Below, one piece after another: positions 49,296-60,875 of a stretch of 64,000 bases of DNA. The position numbers and the translations under genes were made by a program. The notes beneath the pieces were generated by a model, which saw only the letters and a program-made list of their open reading frames with translations, searched no databases and had not been told where the DNA came from. How positions within the stretch are numbered: the first letter of the stretch is position 1; the number at the start of each line of letters is the position of its first letter. The stretch is from Atopsyche davidsoni (lineage: Eukaryota; Arthropoda; Insecta; Trichoptera; Hydrobiosidae): contig JAILWY010000027.1 in NCBI GenBank assembly GCA_022113835.1, forward strand, positions 8,062,501 to 8,126,500, written 5' to 3'.

Positions 49296-50996
49296 ATGTC
49301 CTCAATCATGCATTCAGAATCTGCCAAAGAACTGTTTCTTTGGAGACTATCACGTGCCGTATTATGGAGTGTACTTATGCAAGTGCTATTTCTGTTTGTT
49401 TACATATGCCTGCTAAATATCAATATTGTTCATCCAATAATATGGATAAAACAAACATTTTATTTGATGACCACAATAAGGACTTGGCTGTACCTATTGC
49501 CTCTTGGCAGCATAATTTTTGCTCAAGGAGTTGTATGCAGTAAAGAGTATATAAACGAAGCACCATCTTATACTACAAGATTCTCTTTAATACTGCACTT
49601 GTTTTCCATACACAACATAGTTATGTGTTCTTTGCACATGATATCTGGCGGGTTGACAGTTTGGCTATATTTAACGTTGCTTGGTGGCCAATATAGTAAT
49701 CTATTAAAGCCATGCAAAAGCAGTGATCATTCCTGCTTAGTAGAAGGCAATGTATTTCTATTCCTGAGCGGAGTGTGGAATGGCTTTGTTTATTTTCTGA
49801 CAGGTCACATGTTTAAACCTTCGCTCATCACTTTCCCACCGATCCAGCAGAGGAAGTTTATTCAAGTAAAATCTTCCTTATATGCAATACTCAAGAGGGC
49901 CATGCTAGATTCTTGTGTCCCAATTTTCAGTTTTGCATTTGTTTATTATTTAAAAGGATACATAATGCGCAACTCAATTCTCCAATTATTTAATCTGGAC
50001 ATTGAAGATGAAACACTTGACAAGTTATGGTCTCTGCTCACTTCTTTACTATTGTTCTACTCTTGGCTGTTTTCTACTCTATTTTTGACAACAATGTACT
50101 GTATGACATTGTTGTTCAATGTTCATCTCACAGAGCACAATCGCTTTCCAATTGAAACTACTGAAGTTGTAACAACATTATGCGAGGCTCTTTCACAAGG
50201 ACCAGAGATACTTACCAAATTGGCAGCTCAAGATCTTGAAGAAATGGCCTCTAAAGACAAGTTCCGCAGGATGCAAGTATTTAGCCTCTCTATTCCCGGA
50301 GGTCATCCCACTAATTGGACAAACTTATCAATGCAGTGTCTGAGAATTATAAATACTTATTCAAACAAACTAAACGCCATAACTGCTGATACTAAATCTG
50401 CAGAAAATGTTGCTAGACATAATAACAACGGAGCTCCTGAATGTATGTATCAATCTCCCATGAGAAATCTTGTGTTATCATCACCATTATACCCCATAAT
50501 AGAAAAACAGACTGCTGCTGAAAAAGCAGAAAAAACACTAAAGAACATCATCAAACACGAGTTCCATCTTATTCTTCAGGCAATTAGCAAAAAACCGGGA
50601 ATATGTTTCTTCTTTGGAGAATTGACTGAAATGAAACTGAAGTGGATAGTTTTACAAGGGCAACCGGTTGCAAGAGTGGCACAAGGACTCTCACACCTCG
50701 TAGCCGCTTCCATCAATGAAGATACTTTTGGTGTAGTTCAAGATGATTTACCTCCAATCATCACGTCACTCCTACAACTCAAGCAAGCTCTTGATAAGTT
50801 AACTAAATCTGGGATTGTAAACAAGAAGAGTCGACAGGACACAATTGTAATGCAATTGTTGGCCGAACTTAAGTCTGCTGTAAAGAGAAGCATTTACAAA
50901 ATTACAGTTACTTTTGGTGATTATATGAAGGACATTCTTCTTGATCCAGAAACTCATCAAACATTGCAACCATTCCTTAACATGCGAGAGGGCTAA
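49296..50996 (+). CDS. Ndc1: Nucleoporin NDC1, transmembrane, intronless
   Basis: Encodes 566 residues in one uninterrupted frame. NDC1 is a polytopic protein of the pore membrane that anchors nuclear pore complexes and helps insert new pores (family knowledge). The N-terminal half shows about six hydrophobic segments: roughly 21-43, 58-80, 96-130, 150-170, 203-220 and 243-270. A conserved loop, FPPIQQRKFIQVK, lies at about 180-192. The C-terminal half (from about 275) is soluble, as in NDC1 orthologues where it faces nucleoplasm or cytoplasm and binds other nucleoporins. The first ATG (49,296) gives a short polar lead before the first membrane segment and is preferred over the Met at residue 5. 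Poly(A) signals AATAAA lie at 51,309 and 51,486, so the transcript converges on Wdr36. The lack of introns contrasts with both neighbours and could reflect retrocopy ancestry or intron loss. Somewhat shorter than vertebrate NDC1 (about 670 residues). Confidence 0.93.
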   Translation: MSSIMHSESAKELFLWRLSRAVLWSVLMQVLFLFVYICLLNINIVHPIIWIKQTFYLMTTIRTWLYLLPLGSIIFAQGVVCSKEYINEAPSYTTRFSLILHLFSIHNIVMCSLHMISGGLTVWLYLTLLGGQYSNLLKPCKSSDHSCLVEGNVFLFLSGVWNGFVYFLTGHMFKPSLITFPPIQQRKFIQVKSSLYAILKRAMLDSCVPIFSFAFVYYLKGYIMRNSILQLFNLDIEDETLDKLWSLLTSLLLFYSWLFSTLFLTTMYCMTLLFNVHLTEHNRFPIETTEVVTTLCEALSQGPEILTKLAAQDLEEMASKDKFRRMQVFSLSIPGGHPTNWTNLSMQCLRIINTYSNKLNAITADTKSAENVARHNNNGAPECMYQSPMRNLVLSSPLYPIIEKQTAAEKAEKTLKNIIKHEFHLILQAISKKPGICFFFGELTEMKLKWIVLQGQPVARVAQGLSHLVAASINEDTFGVVQDDLPPIITSLLQLKQALDKLTKSGIVNKKSRQDTIVMQLLAELKSAVKRSIYKITVTFGDYMKDILLDPETHQTLQPFLNMREG

Positions 50997-51308
50997 CAAT
51001 CAGCATATCTTATTTTAAAGATATGACAAGAGACTAGAGGATCTGTACACGGCTTGGTAAAATGACAAGTGACCATGTATCCTACCACATGTTACTGTAC
51101 CACATAGTTACATCAGTGATGGTCTTCAAGTCAACCGAGTTGTGTATAGACATGAACTATTTTATAATATATTGATAAGGCAGTGCTCATGTCACTTTTC
51201 TATTGAAAGAGGTACAATAACATGACCTGCTTAACTTTCAATTGACTGTTAACTAGTCTTATACATACAAGTGATGTTTATTTTTCTACATAGTGTTAAG
51301 TTACTAAA

Positions 51309-51491
51309 AATAAACTAACTTTAATTTATATTCTTGCCTATTGGTATTTATGAAAAATTCCTGTTTATTTTTTCATACAGTTTCACTATATATCAAGAGA
51401 TAATAGCTTTTAAAGAATTAGAAAGTTATATTTCTGTGCAAAATGTACTTTTATGCTTGAGGTTTCATCGCTAGTTTTGTTGCTAAATAAA
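51309..51491 (+). terminator. Candidate poly(A) signals of Ndc1
   Basis: AATAAA at 51,309-51,314 and again at 51,486-51,491, 313 and 490 bp past the Ndc1 stop. The second lies only about 34 bp from the Wdr36 signal on the other strand. Confidence 0.5.
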
Positions 51492-51524
51492 AAACTCCAT
51501 ATTTATATATTTTTTACAAGACTT

Positions 51525-51530
51525 TTTATT
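51525..51530 (-). terminator. Poly(A) signal of Wdr36
   Basis: TTTATT on the + strand (AATAAA on the - strand) begins about 20 bp after the Wdr36 stop codon, implying a very short 3' UTR. Confidence 0.55.
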
Positions 51531-51550
51531 TTAATTGGTTTACTCCTTAT

Positions 51551-54500
51551 TCACATATTTTTAATAGCTTTAACAACACACAGATTATAAAATAGCATAT
51601 CTTGCAACTTTTTCCATCCTTCCAGTTGCCACCTTTGTAATTCGTTCAGTGAATTTCTCAGTTCTGGTGATTCTATAATAGTTTTACCATGTGTTTTGAG
51701 GAATAAACTCAAATACGATTGAGCTAATTCAAAATCATTATTACTCTTAAAAATGGCTATGATCATATTCATGAATTGGCTTAGCACTTCAGTAGACCCA
51801 CCGCTATCCAGTGATAAACTTGTTATTTCAAAATCAATCATGGAAGGTCCAAGAGATTTAATGTGTTCAATACACTGAGAATAGTCATTAGTTTCTTTTG
51901 CTGTATCCAATTTTTTTCCAAATGCGGTGAGGTTGACAAATGATTCAGGTATAAGCAATTTACTATGATCATCTTTATTTGGATCTGAAAGATCAAACTT
52001 AACTTCGAGGTTAGAAATTGTAGGCAAAAAGAAAGGAGCAACTTTAGGAACTTTGGGCGGTGCTTTTGGCTTGTTACGCTGCTTGACAATATCCAGATTA
52101 AGTAAATTCTGCCACCTGGATGACGGCAGGTTTGATAAAGTTATAAGTTCATCACTGATTTGCTCAGGGGACTTGTATTCATCTTCATCGCCAATATTCA
52201 GTGCTTCAAATTCTTCAAGAGTTTCTGCTGGTCCTTCGTTTGCTGATGTTGGAAGACCTGTGAGAGGATATATTTTAAAATTCATATCAGATAATGTTAA
52301 TGAGCAAGTCAGAAAAAACTATTTTAAGATTTTTTAAGTCTTCAACACAAAACTATGGAAGGGTGTATTTTGTATCATATGCAATTTCATTTGTAAACCA
52401 CTTTCATAAAAATAATAAATTGTAATCAATATATTACCTAAGGTGGGTATTTTAAGGCAGTCCTCATCTAGAGCCCGAAGGTTAACATGAGCATATAGTG
52501 TTCGGTTTGCCCATAAATATACACCAAGTTGATTCACATGAGCAGTAGCTAAGAAATCACCATTTGGAGACATAGACAGAGACGTAACGGAATGCTCCAC
52601 CTAAAGCAGAGAAACAATAATTCATTTAGGATTTCATAAATGATGTGAATTGTGACAACTTATCTTGCAAAGTTAAGTATACAAATTTTTCATTACCTTA
52701 AATATATCAACAAGTTGTCCTGTTGGAATATCCCAAGTACGCATTGTACCATCCATACTAGCTGATATTAACCATCTATAAAAAGATTGAGTAAATTAAT
52801 CAGTTTAATTATATAACTAATACAATATTACATTACTTTCATTAAAAATAAATACCTGCAGTCATAACTGAAGCACGCGTCATTTACAATAAAGCTGTGG
52901 CCAAATTTCCTGACAATATTTGAAGAATCCATGTCAACTAATAATATGGTGAATTCATCAGTACAAATGGCTATTAATCCACTCTCTCTGTGGCATCGGG
53001 TAAATGATGGAGATTCCTCAAGTTTCAGTATTTTAATCGGAAATTTAGCTGAAAGATATTTGCATATATTAAATATATTCAAAATAATCTCAGAAACAAA
53101 ATTTATGAATAATAAAGTTTTGAAAATATGTGGTTATAATTGTTGTGCATGCATTAACATGTAAGAGATGATTTTATAGGGAAATTATAAGAATAAAATC
53201 ATCACTGTTGTTGTAAATCATCATGCGATGATTAAGTAATTTTCCTCACCTTCTTTAAAGTGCCAGAACTTGAGTCGCATGTCCCGACCTGCAGTGACAA
53301 GTCGGCTATTGAGATGGTCAGTCTCCACTCCCTGAACAGAGCCCTTATGTGCAGCTTCAGGTTCACCATAACTACCCCGGCACAGGCCAGACTGCATGTT
53401 GAACTTGTAAACTTCACCACTACTGTACCCTACAAACAAACCAAAAAAATTGTTACAAAAACTGTGTAAAAGTTTGAATGAAATGATTTTAGAAAAATAA
53501 AACTGTATTATCCACTTTTTATAAAAAAAAATTAAATAGACTAACCAATGAAAACAAAGTTTCCACAATGCGTCACAGTGAGGCAGTTGGCTACCTCGTC
53601 TTTGGGAACCTTAGCAGGTTTCAGCATGTGACTTCCCATGCGTTTCTTATCGTACGACCAAGTTGTCACAGTTTTCAGGCCTGAGTGTATGGCTGCAATA
53701 CTGTCCCATTGCTTGTCTCGCTGCATGCAGGTACTAAAGTCAGTGATGGCTGGCATTATCAGATTATCTTGTTCGGTACGTTCTGAAAGTAAATATAACA
53801 ATAAATACAGTCTTTCAATTAACACCTTTTTATTGATTAAAAAAGGTTTATTTTACAATATAACTAATTAAAAAAAATAATTAACAAACTCTTCTTTTTT
53901 GAGGCAGCTCTGTTGTATGAGGCTCTTCCAAGACTAGCTGGATGGTGTCCAGCAGCAGATGACAAGATACGAAGGGAACTGTCAGCCCCCGCTGAGAGGA
54001 GAGTCTTTCCATCAGGTCCAGCATGGCGCACAACGCATGGAGGAGCACTGTGGCCTTCCCTGGAACAATACAAAATTAATATTAAAACTCATTCATCAAT
54101 AAAAAAAAAAACTCTAATAGCAAGTGTTTTAATAGATAAATGCTTTTTTTTCTTGAGTTCATAATTTTTTTAATGTAAATTTTCAACATAGTAAAAGAAT
54201 ATTACATCTTATATTTTTGCTGTTGAATAAAAAAAAGCAAAACTGCAAAACTAGGTGTATTAATAAAAATGAATGAACCTTATCCTGAGCAATCTAGCGC
54301 CACCATCAGGCATATCAAAAATCCATAACTTTAAGGAATTGTCAGCTGAGTTGGTAGCTAACAATGGTTCACTCGGTAAGCAGACAGCCCCAGCTATTGA
54401 TGAGAAGTGAGCCATCTCTACCTGAGAAGCAACTCTCCTCTCCTCTAGATTCCATAAGACTAGATGGCCTTCAGAACTTCCAGTAACCATTATTGGATGC

Positions 54501-55222
54501 CCATCTGTTCTGAATGATATAGAAGTCACCAATCCCCAGTCCTGTGTGAACTGCATAACAGTCTTGTCTACTTTCAAGTTGTGCAGAATAATTTTTCCAT
54601 TTGCGAGACCGATAGCCACAACGTCTATCGCAGGAGCTTGCTCTAGGACACTGACGCCACATCCCCATCCATTAAAAGTGTGCACCAATTTTGAGGTTTT
54701 AATATTCCACAGTTGTAATGAACCTTGTTCACTTCCAAGTAAAACTTTGTTTAGATAAGTATTGGGATGAACAATAGTTGTTATCCTAAAGTTTTCATTG
54801 TTGAACGTCAATTCTAAATACTGTTCTTCTTCCTTAATATACCACACTTTGAGAAGACTGTGCTCATCTATAGATATCAAAAGTATACCGAATGGGAGCA
54901 TAAGATGAATAGGAGCTTTGTGTCCTTTGTAGGTGTGTTTTAACTCTGAGCCTCTTCGCCATGCAAATATGTCACACTCACTAGCTGCATAGATGTGGTA
55001 AGTATCCCCCGTCAGACATGTTATGGGGCCTGGATGAATACCACTAACGCTAAGCAAGCTGAAGTGGTTACAACCATATGTATGAAACCAATTGCCAACG
55101 CTGGTAACTAGAAGGGTTTCCTTCCTCCTTTTGATATATCTAGCAACTAAAGGAATATGAGTACTAATATAACCTAATGCCCGACAACCTAAAAATATTC
55201 TACTACGATCGATATCAGCCAT
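51551..55222 (-). CDS. Wdr36: WDR36/UTP21, SSU processome WD-repeat protein, complete
   Basis: Eight exons on the - strand join in phase with canonical GT-AG borders: 55222-54279, 54059-53890, 53782-53546, 53429-53250, 53048-52856, 52775-52697, 52600-52438 and 52257-51551 (stop included). The sum is 2,673 nt, 890 residues, close to the family's usual length. UTP21/WDR36 is a UTP-B subunit of the nucleolar U3 processome that builds the 40S subunit. Diagnostic features are GSEQGSLQLWN at 163-173, DGGARLLR followed by GHSAPP across the exon 1/2 junction (about residues 306-322), a Lys-rich linker, further WD repeats such as SASMDGTMRTWD, and a C-terminal Utp21 domain (about 660-885, with SMIDFEITSLS and FELAQSYLSLFLKTHGK). 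The start at 55,222 opens MADIDRSRIFLG, a normal UTP21 N-terminus. Introns are short (75-322 bp). Transcribed divergently from DDX18. Confidence 0.95.
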
Positions 55223-55667
55223 GATTTAGAATATTTTATTATTAAATTAAAAACATAATAAGATGCCACTTAAATGGATTAACATACTAATATCAAGACT
55301 CTAAATTAAATACAGCTTCGCAAAACACAAAACACGTGAGAAACAACGCGGGCATACGTCAAAAATATGTCATAAAATATTATTATGGCTGACGAGTGTA
55401 TTTAACCGAAAGCACTTTTTCATTTTGTTGCATTATTGGTTTGTTTTAAAAACTCAAAAACGTAAAAAAAATCTTAAATTATAATTATCAATGGTTACAT
55501 ACAATTTGAATGAGTATTTAAAATTAAAATAAAAATATGTTGTAATTTATTGTCTATACTCTATAGGTCTTGGTGCCAAACGAGTATACTGTCTACGATC
55601 CTTTCGTGCACGTGTTTGTAATGCTCTTGACGTTTTTACTTTTTGTGTACCATTGAAACTATTCGCG
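55223..55667. promoter_or_regulatory. Bidirectional Wdr36/DDX18 promoter with two E-boxes
   Basis: Only 445 bp separate the two start codons, so both promoters and 5' UTRs lie here. Perfect CACGTG E-boxes occur at 55,333-55,338 and 55,609-55,614, one near each gene. CACGTG is the Myc/Max site, and Drosophila pitchoune (the DDX18 orthologue) is a known Myc-responsive gene. No TATA box is evident, as usual for ribosome-biogenesis genes. Confidence 0.65.
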
Positions 55668-58600
55668 ATGTCTGTTCCCGAAAAAGTTCTTATGAAGAAA
55701 ATAAAGAAACGTGAAAAAAATAAGCTTAAATTTTTACAGAAGAAGGAAGCAGAAAAAGCTGCCAATGGTATGTTGACTAAACCATTATTTTGCCAGGCAT
55801 CATAACCTATGTCACGTATTAAATGTTTTCCTTACTCTCCAGATGCAAAAAAAGATGAAGAAGTTGAAGAAGTTGATGAAGGGACCGTTAAATTGGTAAC
55901 AAAAGAAAGTCTTAAGCGAAGCTGTGAAGATGAAGAGCCTAACAGTGAGTTTTAATTAAGATTTTCATGTATGCTCGATTTGCATCAAATCACAATATTA
56001 TTTGTGAAAAAATACCATTATTTTTTTGTAGAAAAACGTAAGAAGAAGAAAAAGAAAACCAAGAGCATTTCTGAAGAATCTGAAGATGAGGAGAAGAATG
56101 AAATCCCCGATGATGACGAAGAGCCAACAAAAACTAATGTTGCGGTGGATGGAAGTCATACCCAAGATCTTGGAGAGAAATGTAAATGGGATACACTTTA
56201 TACTAGATTGATTACATTTAGCTTCCAAAAGCTTTGATTATTCATATATTATAATTGATTTTTAAAACTTATTTATAAGTATATTAGCAATTACCTATTT
56301 TTGGTTTACTCATTTGTTCTTAAATTTATACAATGTTTTCTTATTTTTTAATGTTTATAAACGTGCATAATATTATCCCTTGGTGTTCATTATAATCTAC
56401 ATTAAGTTGAAACCAATTTTCCTCCAAAATCTTAAACACTGTTTTTTATGATAATGAAAATAAGTATAATCAATAAATATACTCTGCAATATTTTTATCA
56501 CATCTGTAATACATTTTCAGTACCTGGATCTAGCATTAGTCTCAGCATTCTTTCGGACACCAAATTCTCAGCACTAGAGGGCAAGGTGTGCGAAGCCACA
56601 TTGATGGGAATCAAGGACATGGAGTTCACAACCATGACAGAGATCCAAGCCAGATCTATCCCTCCTCTGCTAGAAGGACGTGATCTTGTTGGTGCTGCTC
56701 AAACTGGATCCGGAAAGACACTGGCCTTCCTGGTGCCAGCTATTGAACTCATCAATAAGCTTAAATTCATGCCAAGAAATGGTAAGTAAAGCTATGTTTA
56801 AATCTTGAATCGGCCTTTGGTTATGTATTGTATCAATCAAGCATCTTCACTGCTATTGATTTTGCTGTACATAAAAATATCTCAACTGACGGAGATCTCC
56901 CCAACTTGATCCAAACACAATATTAAATAGCTCTTCTCTATATTCTCTGACATGGAGACTAGATTGTGTGTATTTGTGTAATATAGTGCTAGATATATAA
57001 TGATCCAATTCAACAACCAATTATTTAAAAATATTTGTCTTTATAAAGTTTTGGATTATTTATATTTTCAGGTACTGGATGTATTATTATTTCACCAACC
57101 AGAGAATTGTCTATGCAAACATTTGGTGTACTAAAAGAACTCATGAAATATCACCATCACACTTATGGATTGATCATGGGCGGAGCAAGTCGTGCTACTG
57201 AACAACAGAAATTATCTAAAGGTACAAAACAATCTCAAAAATGTATTATTACCTTTATCAAAATTTCCTTAGTACATTAATTCTGTTTTTTTTATTATTA
57301 TTTACAATATATATATATATTATTTTGAATTGTAAGCCTAATAAAAAGAATATTTACTGTATGTTATTAATAAGTTTTACCTGTAATGTTTGCTATTTTC
57401 AGGAATCAATATAGTTGTAGCAACACCCGGGCGTCTATTAGATCATTTACAAAATACTCCTGACTTTTTGTATAAAAATTTACAATGCCTAATTATTGAT
57501 GAGGCTGACAGAATCTTGGACATCGGTTTTGAAGAAGAATTAAAACAAATCATCAATCTATTACCTAGTAAGTGAAATGTTATGACTCCAAACCAAACAA
57601 TTATTTTGATAAGCCTTTAAAACAGTAGGTTATCCCAATTAAATTAACATAGTACGTTTAGAAGAATCTAGACTTCTTATACGGCTATATATACCATCAG
57701 TTCTACTTTGAGGCCATTATGGAGAACTATTAATATCGTAATTAATTTTTTCACAGAAAGAAGACAAACAATGATGTTTAGTGCCACACAAACTGAAAAG
57801 ACACAAAATTTAACAGCTCTTGCTCTGAAGAAGGAGCCCGTTTATGTTGGAGTAGATGACCACAGAGAGACTGCCACCGTGGATGGTCTCGAGCAAGGGT
57901 AAGTATTTTCTAATTTAAATCAACACAATTAATTAAACATTGTTTTGAATGATGAGCCTAAGGCGAATATGATGGCAGAACTCCGATAATGTCAAACGTT
58001 TGGCAGAGTTGTTGAGTCGCTTAATGAATACATATAGAACGGATATCTGATATATCTAATGATAATATTTTCATCCAATTTTATTTAAATGGAATATTAA
58101 ATTCTATTTATGTTTATTCCAGATACATTGTGTGCCCATCTGAGAAGAGATTACTTGTGTTATTCACATTCCTAAAGAAGAACCGGCGCAAGAAGGTGAT
58201 GGTGTTCTTTTCGAGTTGCATGTCTGTCAAGTTCCACACGGAGTTATTTAATTACATAGACCTCCCTGTCTTATCAATTCATGTAAGTAAAATATAACTA
58301 TCAATCCATGTAGTAAATAATACTGTTGCGAGATAAATTTTAAACATTAAATATCTCCTAATGAAGTTTCCAATTATTTTTAACTGCAACTGGAACTTGA
58401 AATATAAATATAACTTAATATAATAATATTAAGAAGTGCCCATATTGCACGTTATTAATGAATTTCTTAATAATAAAAAAAAATTTGTCTTATTAATTAG
58501 GACATGATATATAACTCTTCTATGTGACAGAATGACAGACAATAAGCGCATCGATAGTGGCTAGTATAATAATTATGGCTTATATTTATTGCAGGGAAAG

Positions 58601-59120
58601 CAACAGCAAACAAAACGCACCACAACCTTCTTCCAATTCTGCAATGCCGAGACAGGTATCCTCTTGTGTACTGATGTTGCCGCTCGAGGTTTAGACATTC
58701 CTGCAGTAGACTGGATTGTCCAGTACGATCCTCCAGATGATCCTAAGGTAAAACATTTTTATATTTGTATAAAACTTCTTTCTGCACATAAAGATAAGCA
58801 CATCAATCTGTGCCTTTGGACGTTGGTAATTGATTATGATTAAAACCATTCACTGTGAAATAGTGGAAGTAAATCAGTGGCCACAATTCCTTAATATTTT
58901 TTTTAATGTAAAGGAATTCCTATGTTACAATTGTATTTTGTTGTTCCAGGAATACATTCACCGTGTCGGACGAACAGCCCGTGGCATGGGAAGCTCTGGA
59001 CACGCCCTCATGATTCTGCGACCTGAGGAGCTTGGTTTTCTTCGTTATCTCAAACATGCCAAAGTACCACTCAACGAGTTTGAGTTCTCTTGGTCTAAGA
59101 TTGCTGACATCCAACTGCAG
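55668..59120 (+). CDS. DDX18: DDX18/pitchoune DEAD-box RNA helicase, C-terminal exon(s) not found
   Basis: Ten exons join in phase: 55668-55767, 55843-55944, 56032-56181, 56521-56781, 57072-57221, 57403-57567, 57757-57898, 58123-58282, 58595-58747 and 58950-59120, giving 518 residues. DDX18/Has1 helicases act in the nucleolus in pre-rRNA processing and release of snoRNAs from pre-ribosomes. A Lys/Glu-rich N-terminal tail (1-117) precedes the core: Q-motif region with TEIQARSIP (157-165), AQTGSGKT (177-184), PTREL (213-217), TPGR (262-265), DEAD (287-290), SAT (318-320), VFFSS (384-388), ARGLDIP (440-446) and HRVGRTAR (465-472). All catalytic motifs are intact. The last exon found ends [12 protein letters not shown] with a good donor (GTATGA). 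The C-terminal extension (roughly 100-150 residues, DUF4217 type) should follow but is not visible before 64,000. Either the last intron exceeds 4.8 kb, although the nine found are 75-339 bp, or the end is displaced or lost. Confidence 0.93.
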
Positions 59121-59840
59121 GTATGAATTATTAACGTCTATTACTCAATCTCAAAAGATCTTTTCTTTTAAAGAAAACACATATATATTTTACATTTTTA
59201 TAAATAACTTCACTGAATGGTTCTTTGAAAATAGAGTGTAATGCATAAATTGTGAAATTATTTTCAATCTTCGCACACGAGAGTGCCAACACACACCACA
59301 AGTGTCTTTGTGGTGATTTTCTGGCAACAAAATTGTAACCACATTTATTTTTTTTTTAACATTTATTCCAATTATTGTTACCCCAAGTATTTGGGATCTC
59401 ATTTTGGGAAAGTAAATATAATGCATAAAGAGAAAATACAATACAAGTATTGTTAGAAGTGAAGTAAATACAATCATTGTTATTTCAACGAGTAATTTAA
59501 AGAAAAAATATTTCACTTAACAAAATTGCTATGTTATTTTTATGTGTACATATAACAATGTTCATTAATGAATTTATTCCAAATACTACTATAATATTTA
59601 ATAAATAAATCATGCTTCCCAAGGGTTTATTAAAGTGGTCTAAATTGATTTGTTTGAATGTTATTATTTACATTTTAAATTATAATATTGGAGATCTTGT
59701 ATTTTGATGACGATACACTTGAAAAGAATCGACAAGTCGCATTCACTCAAATCAACAAACCTCGCAGGCTGAACCCCGAGTTTGCTGGGATATTTCTCCT
59801 TCCCACTCATACCCATTCTAAAATTACTATTCTTCTATTT
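59121..59840. other. Probable intron or downstream DNA of DDX18
   Basis: AT-rich. No exon matching the DDX18 C-terminus is seen on the + strand. A 121-codon frame starting at 59,688 runs into the inverted repeat described next and shows no helicase-like sequence. Confidence 0.4.
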
Positions 59841-60004
59841 GTTGGTTCGGTTTCTTGGGTGTTATGCTTGCGGTACATATTCCTCCGATATTTCGCTACC
59901 AATTTCTGGGATATTTCTCTAGAGATGGTCCCAGCACAAGGAACGAAACATTGGAGGAATATATACACCCCAAGTAGCACAATACCCAAGACACCAATTC
60001 AACA
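59841..60004. mobile_element. Large imperfect palindrome (foldback element)
   Basis: Two arms of about 80 bp meet at TCTCTAGAGA (about 59,916-59,925). The left arm has CTTGGGTGTTATGCTTGCGG and ATATTCCTCCGATATTTCG; the reverse complement of the right arm has CTTGGGTATTGTGCTACTTG and ATATTCCTCCAATGTTTCG. Translating either strand therefore gives the related peptide SWVLC. Arm divergence suggests an ageing foldback/MITE insertion. No target duplication was identified. Confidence 0.6.
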
Positions 60005-60804
60005 TATGACAACGGCTGCCAAAATTTTTTCAAAAATTGCTTTTGTCTTTTAAGCTCATTGTTGAATAGCAATGCATGCACTTTATAAGTAGATGTTTAA
60101 ATTATGAAATGTGTTTTGGGAAAACTATTTAAAAATATATGCTTGATTTTGGCAAATACTGTGTGTTTCTTGGATATAGTGAATTGCCTTGTGTTATCGG
60201 TTATGACATCACCCCCGCTTTACAGGTGACTTTCTGATGACTTTCTGGCAACTCTTATGTTGCTGAAAAGATGCTGGCACTGAAAGCATCATCTGAATCT
60301 TGTGGGTGGTTTTTTTTTAGTGTGCATGTATAATACTCTTAATCACCGTGATAGTCATCGCATAAAATACTGTCATATTTATTTAAAGCGTGTACTGAAT
60401 GCAATAATTTATTTTATTTATTAAATTGACCCACCTTGCATCAGTTATTTTGTTGAACTGAAATTGTAAAAAGACCGAAATTGACTGAAAAATGTGTAAT
60501 AAGAACACACCCCTATGATGTTTCATAGTTGCTGCACTAGAAAGAATCTATAATTGTCGCCAACTTTCATAGATAATGAGGCTAATAAAAAGAAATTGAT
60601 TTTCGATATGCTTAGAGCAAAAATTTATATTTTGTAAAACATGATTATTTCTTGAGCGGAGTCATTTAAGCTCAGATAATTTGAGAATGAGTGTTCTATA
60701 ACCACACTGTAAGAGTAGAAAGCTGCAAGGGAAGAGGCAGATAAGCATGCAGCTTTTGAACTAATAAATAACAGGAGAGGATAAACTGAAATTACTCCAT
60801 CCAA
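60005..60804. other. AT-rich spacer
   Basis: No gene recognised. Confidence 0.4.
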
Positions 60805-60875
60805 ATTCAAACTCGAGACCCCACGGTCAGCAAGCAGGCATGCTGACTACAAGGTGGCTTAGTAATAAAAATTTA
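60805..60875 (-). repeat. tRNA-derived SINE-like fragment
   Basis: On the - strand, GGGGTCTCGAGTTTGAAT resembles a degraded B-box block of tRNA-derived SINEs (GGTTCGAATCC type). An upstream AGCCACCTTGTAGTCAGCAT resembles the tRNA-like head. A different family from the pair at 19.8 and 36.2 kb. Confidence 0.4.

Noticed and set aside
59688..60053. 121-codon + strand frame after DDX18, considered as its last exon
   Set aside because: No resemblance to the helicase C-terminal extension, and half of it lies in a palindromic element.
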